The notes under the pieces: generated by a model
Databases searched by the model: none
What the model was told of the DNA's origin: nothing
Seen by the model: only the letters and a program-made list of their open reading frames with translations
Source of the DNA: Bradymonadales bacterium
GTDB taxonomy: Bacteria > Myxococcota_A > Bradymonadia > JAFGEP01
Reading direction: 5' to 3'
Length of the DNA stretch: 64,000 bases
Assembly (NCBI GenBank): GCA_016931535.1
Contig: JAFGEP010000019.1
Span: 49,904-113,903 of the forward strand
Position numbers and translations under genes: made by a program
Shown: positions 62,018 to 64,000 of the stretch, in pieces
How the letters are laid out: each line of letters opens with the position of its first letter
Position numbering within the stretch: position 1 is the stretch's first letter

Positions 62018-63064
62018 ATGAAGTTGATTCCCCGGTTGTCTACATGCATCACAGGTGTTCTTCTGGCCCTGATCCTCCCCTTCTCGGGGGCGCTGGCCCA
62101 GGAGGATCTGCAGTACGTCCCCGTGGAGGTCGAGCTGGAGGTGCAGCCCGATGCCGGCTGGACTTATGCTCTGCGCCTGGGGCTGAGCACCGCCTTCGCC
62201 ACCGCCAACAATGTCATCGGAAACCCGGACGGCGCCACCTGGACCCTTGGCTTCGGCGTCAACGGAAACCTGGGTCTGGAACGGAACTTCCATGAGTGGC
62301 GCAACACGCTGAGTATCGGCGAGACCTTCTCCCGGACGCCGGTCATCGACGAGTTCGTCAAATCCGCCGATAGCCTGGAGTTCGAGAGTATCTATCTCTA
62401 CCACATCCCACCCGCCCCCTGGTTCGGCCCCTTCGCCCGCCTTCGCCTGAGCACCGCCATCTTTGCCGGGCAGGATGTGCGCCCTTCGGACGTCACCTAC
62501 CTTGTGGCTCACCTGACCGGAGATCCGGTGCCGATCACCGCCGAGCGGCTCGACCTGACCGATCCCTTCATGCCCCTCACCCTCAAACAGGCGGTCGGCG
62601 TGTTCGCCCGGCCTCTGGCTAAACCGGCAATCAACCTGGAGTTCCTGCTGGGCTTCGGCGTCCGGGAAACACTGGCGGAAGAACAACTGACGGTGACCGA
62701 CAACGATGAAACCACCGAAATCGAAGTGACCGAGCTGGACACCTTCGTCCAGGCTGGTGCTGAAGCCACCATGGGGCTGTGGGGCGAGGTGATCGGGGGA
62801 CGGATGGCCTACAATGCCGGGGCCGAGTTCATGGTTCCCTTCATCAACTCGGCGGAGCTGGACCAGGACAAGTCGGCCTTCGATCTGACCAACATCGACC
62901 TGACCGCCGGCTTTTCCTTCCGGATCGTGGAGTGGGCCAGCCTGGACTACCAGTTCAGGGCCTTGCGTGAGCCCCAGTTGTTGGACAAGTTCCAGATCCA
63001 GAACAACCTCTTGCTCTCCATCGGCTACACCCTGTTCGAGCGCCAGGCACCGGCGGCGGAGTAA
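62018..63064 (+). CDS. Secreted beta-barrel-like protein, unknown function
   Basis: 348 residues with a signal peptide (GVLLALILPFSGALAQ, cleavage near 27). Alternating patterns such as WTYALRLGLSTAFATANNV, WTLGFGVNGNLGLERN and LLLSIGYTLF suggest an outer-membrane barrel; the DUF3078-type barrels share this look, but the assignment is weak. ATG at 62018 has CAAGGAGGTTCGCC upstream, a strong site. It lies 38 bases after the acyl-CoA dehydrogenase gene and may be co-transcribed with it. Confidence 0.75.
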   Translation: MKLIPRLSTCITGVLLALILPFSGALAQEDLQYVPVEVELEVQPDAGWTYALRLGLSTAFATANNVIGNPDGATWTLGFGVNGNLGLERNFHEWRNTLSIGETFSRTPVIDEFVKSADSLEFESIYLYHIPPAPWFGPFARLRLSTAIFAGQDVRPSDVTYLVAHLTGDPVPITAERLDLTDPFMPLTLKQAVGVFARPLAKPAINLEFLLGFGVRETLAEEQLTVTDNDETTEIEVTELDTFVQAGAEATMGLWGEVIGGRMAYNAGAEFMVPFINSAELDQDKSAFDLTNIDLTAGFSFRIVEWASLDYQFRALREPQLLDKFQIQNNLLLSIGYTLFERQAPAAE

Positions 63065-63335
63065 AGCGCCAAGGACCTCTATTAGGGGTGATCACCGCTA
63101 CCTGCATCCGCCCCTTCGCTGTCAAACCTAGATCGTTCGGAAATCCCGACAGACGCTGGGCGAATGGTATCAGCCGGTCACAATCCACCACGCAGAGCCG
63201 TTAGGGCACTTCCGGATTTCCCCGAATGGTGTAACATTCGCGCTTTGGAATCGATCCCAATCCGTCTGTCCCGGCTGGATAGCAGCCGATGCAGGATGCC
63301 GGTAACTTGGTGCTCACACGAAACAGGAGGATGCC

Positions 63336-63806
63336 ATGGGGATGATGCAAGAGTTCAAGAAGTTCGCCATGCGTGGAAACGTGGTCGACATGGCGATCGG
63401 TATCGTCATCGGTGCTGCCTTTGGCACCATCGCCAAGAGCCTCGTCGATGACGTCATCATGCCGCCGATCGGCCTGCTTTTAGGCGGGGTCGATTTCGCC
63501 AACCTCTTTGCGGTGCTGCGGGAGGGCGCCGAACCAGGCCCCTACGCCGCCCTGGCTCAGGCCCAGGAGGCGGGTGCAGTGACCCTCAACTTCGGGGTGT
63601 TCATCAATACTGTCATCTCCTTTCTCATTGTCGCCCTGGCGGTCTTTTTCCTGATCAAGGGCATGAACTCTCTTCAGCGAAAGAAGGAGGAGGAGCCCCC
63701 ACCCCCGGACAAGAAGAACTGCCCGTTCTGCGAATCCGAGATCCCGATCAAGGCCACCCGCTGTCCCCACTGCACCTCCGAGCTGCCGGCAACAGAGGCC
63801 AGCTAG
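63336..63806 (+). CDS. mscL: Large-conductance mechanosensitive channel with C-terminal zinc ribbon
   Basis: 156 residues. The MscL core is intact: [20 protein letters not shown] (N-terminal helix and TM1), the [14 protein letters not shown] turn, and TM2 around 88-108. It opens under membrane tension to release solutes during osmotic down-shock. Instead of ending after the cytoplasmic helix, it continues through [13 protein letters not shown] to a zinc ribbon with C129, C132, C143 and C146. ATG at 63336 follows AACAGGAGGATGCC. Confidence 0.97.
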   Translation: MGMMQEFKKFAMRGNVVDMAIGIVIGAAFGTIAKSLVDDVIMPPIGLLLGGVDFANLFAVLREGAEPGPYAALAQAQEAGAVTLNFGVFINTVISFLIVALAVFFLIKGMNSLQRKKEEEPPPPDKKNCPFCESEIPIKATRCPHCTSELPATEAS

Positions 63807-63833
63807 CCGCAGCTGATGGCTGCCCGCGACATT

Positions 63834-63876
63834 CCTCCCCCGAGACGGAGTCCGGGGGAGGTGCCCGCGTAGCGGG
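63834..63876 (+). terminator. Two strong hairpins after mscL
   Basis: The first pairs CCTCCCCCG with CGGGGGAGG (63834-63842 with 63853-63861), a nine-base stem starting 28 bases after the mscL stop. The second pairs GCCCGC with GCGGGC near 63863-63876. No T-run follows, so this may terminate weakly or protect the 3' end of the message. Confidence 0.45.
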
Positions 63877-64000
63877 CGGAGGGGGCGACTCTAGCCGCCG
63901 GACAAGCTGTGCCCGAGTAGCCGACGGAGGGGGCGACTCTAGCCGCCGGACAAGCTGTGCTCGAGTAGCCGACGGAGGGGGCGACTCTAGCCGCCGGACA
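63861..64000. repeat. 48-bp direct tandem repeat running off the window
   Basis: Units start at 63861, 63909 and 63957; the third is cut at 44 bases by the window end. The second and third differ by about one base; the first differs at a few positions near its start. There are no spacers, so it is a simple tandem array and not a CRISPR. Each unit contains the core GAGGGGGCGACTCTAGCCGC. Confidence 0.9.

Noticed and set aside
63861..64000. Possible CRISPR array
   Set aside because: The units are contiguous 48-bp copies with no unique spacers, and no cas gene is present in the window.

Overview
The window is GC-rich bacterial chromosome from a Gram-negative organism with many outer-membrane and surface proteins. 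Several families point to the deltaproteobacterial/Myxococcota lineage: a MYXO-CTERM-type tail, Cys-rich and metal-binding repeats of the kind common in myxobacteria, a DUF2330-type protein, thrombospondin type 3 (TSP3)-OmpA proteins and a very long TPR protein. The lineage is inferred from these families, not from a marker gene. I see no rRNA, tRNA, CRISPR array, insertion sequence or prophage block. About fifty protein genes are supported, on both strands in short operons.

1-9.6 kb: the C-terminal part of a KamA-type radical-SAM protein, an AbiEii-like nucleotidyltransferase pair, an aminotransferase, an EGF-like lipoprotein, a methyltransferase-like protein and a barrel-like envelope protein. 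They are followed by psd-cdsA-pssA, which together cover phosphatidylethanolamine synthesis from phosphatidic acid. 9.9-16.3 kb: a ZIP metal transporter overlapping an RluA-type pseudouridine synthase, a 72-bp tandem repeat, an arginase-fold protein, an SLC13/ArsB-type transporter and a HEAT-repeat protein. 16.8-22.9 kb: a phasin-like protein and a PHA-synthase-like hydrolase, two membrane proteins, and a TrpB2-type tryptophan synthase beta chain.

22.9-28.2 kb holds a four-gene minus-strand operon. It encodes a membrane-anchored substrate-binding protein fused to an OmpA peptidoglycan-binding domain, an ABC permease, an ABC ATPase and a coiled-coil membrane protein. 28.4-34.7 kb: a VOC protein, a DHCR24-like flavoprotein, and the proton-translocating transhydrogenase genes pntAA-pntAB-pntB led by a small helical-repeat gene. 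34.9-38.1 kb: a secreted serpin whose stop codon overlaps the start of a NarX-like kinase gene, itself overlapping a NarL-like regulator gene.

38.5-45.6 kb is a plus-strand run of secreted and surface proteins: DUF2330-like, nidogen/EGF/TSP3 with a MYXO-CTERM-type tail, TSP3-OmpA, a CAP-domain lipoprotein and a small unknown. 45.6-48.7 kb: a membrane-anchored pseudokinase behind an outer-membrane barrel gene. A lone gene at 48.8-49.9 kb matches the phage tail sheath pattern over most of its length, with no other tail gene near it. The rest holds a 1-Cys peroxiredoxin, a lone 2-oxoacid dehydrogenase acyltransferase catalytic domain, a 1,808-residue TPR protein, a two-TM periplasmic sensor without an output domain, a zinc-type dehydrogenase, an acyl-CoA dehydrogenase, a barrel protein and MscL with a zinc ribbon. 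The window ends inside a 48-bp tandem repeat.

The strongest candidates for undescribed biology are the SBP-OmpA ABC system, the serpin-two-component operon, the barrel-pseudokinase pair and the solitary sheath-like protein. All calls come from reading the sequence and remembered family patterns; no database search was run.
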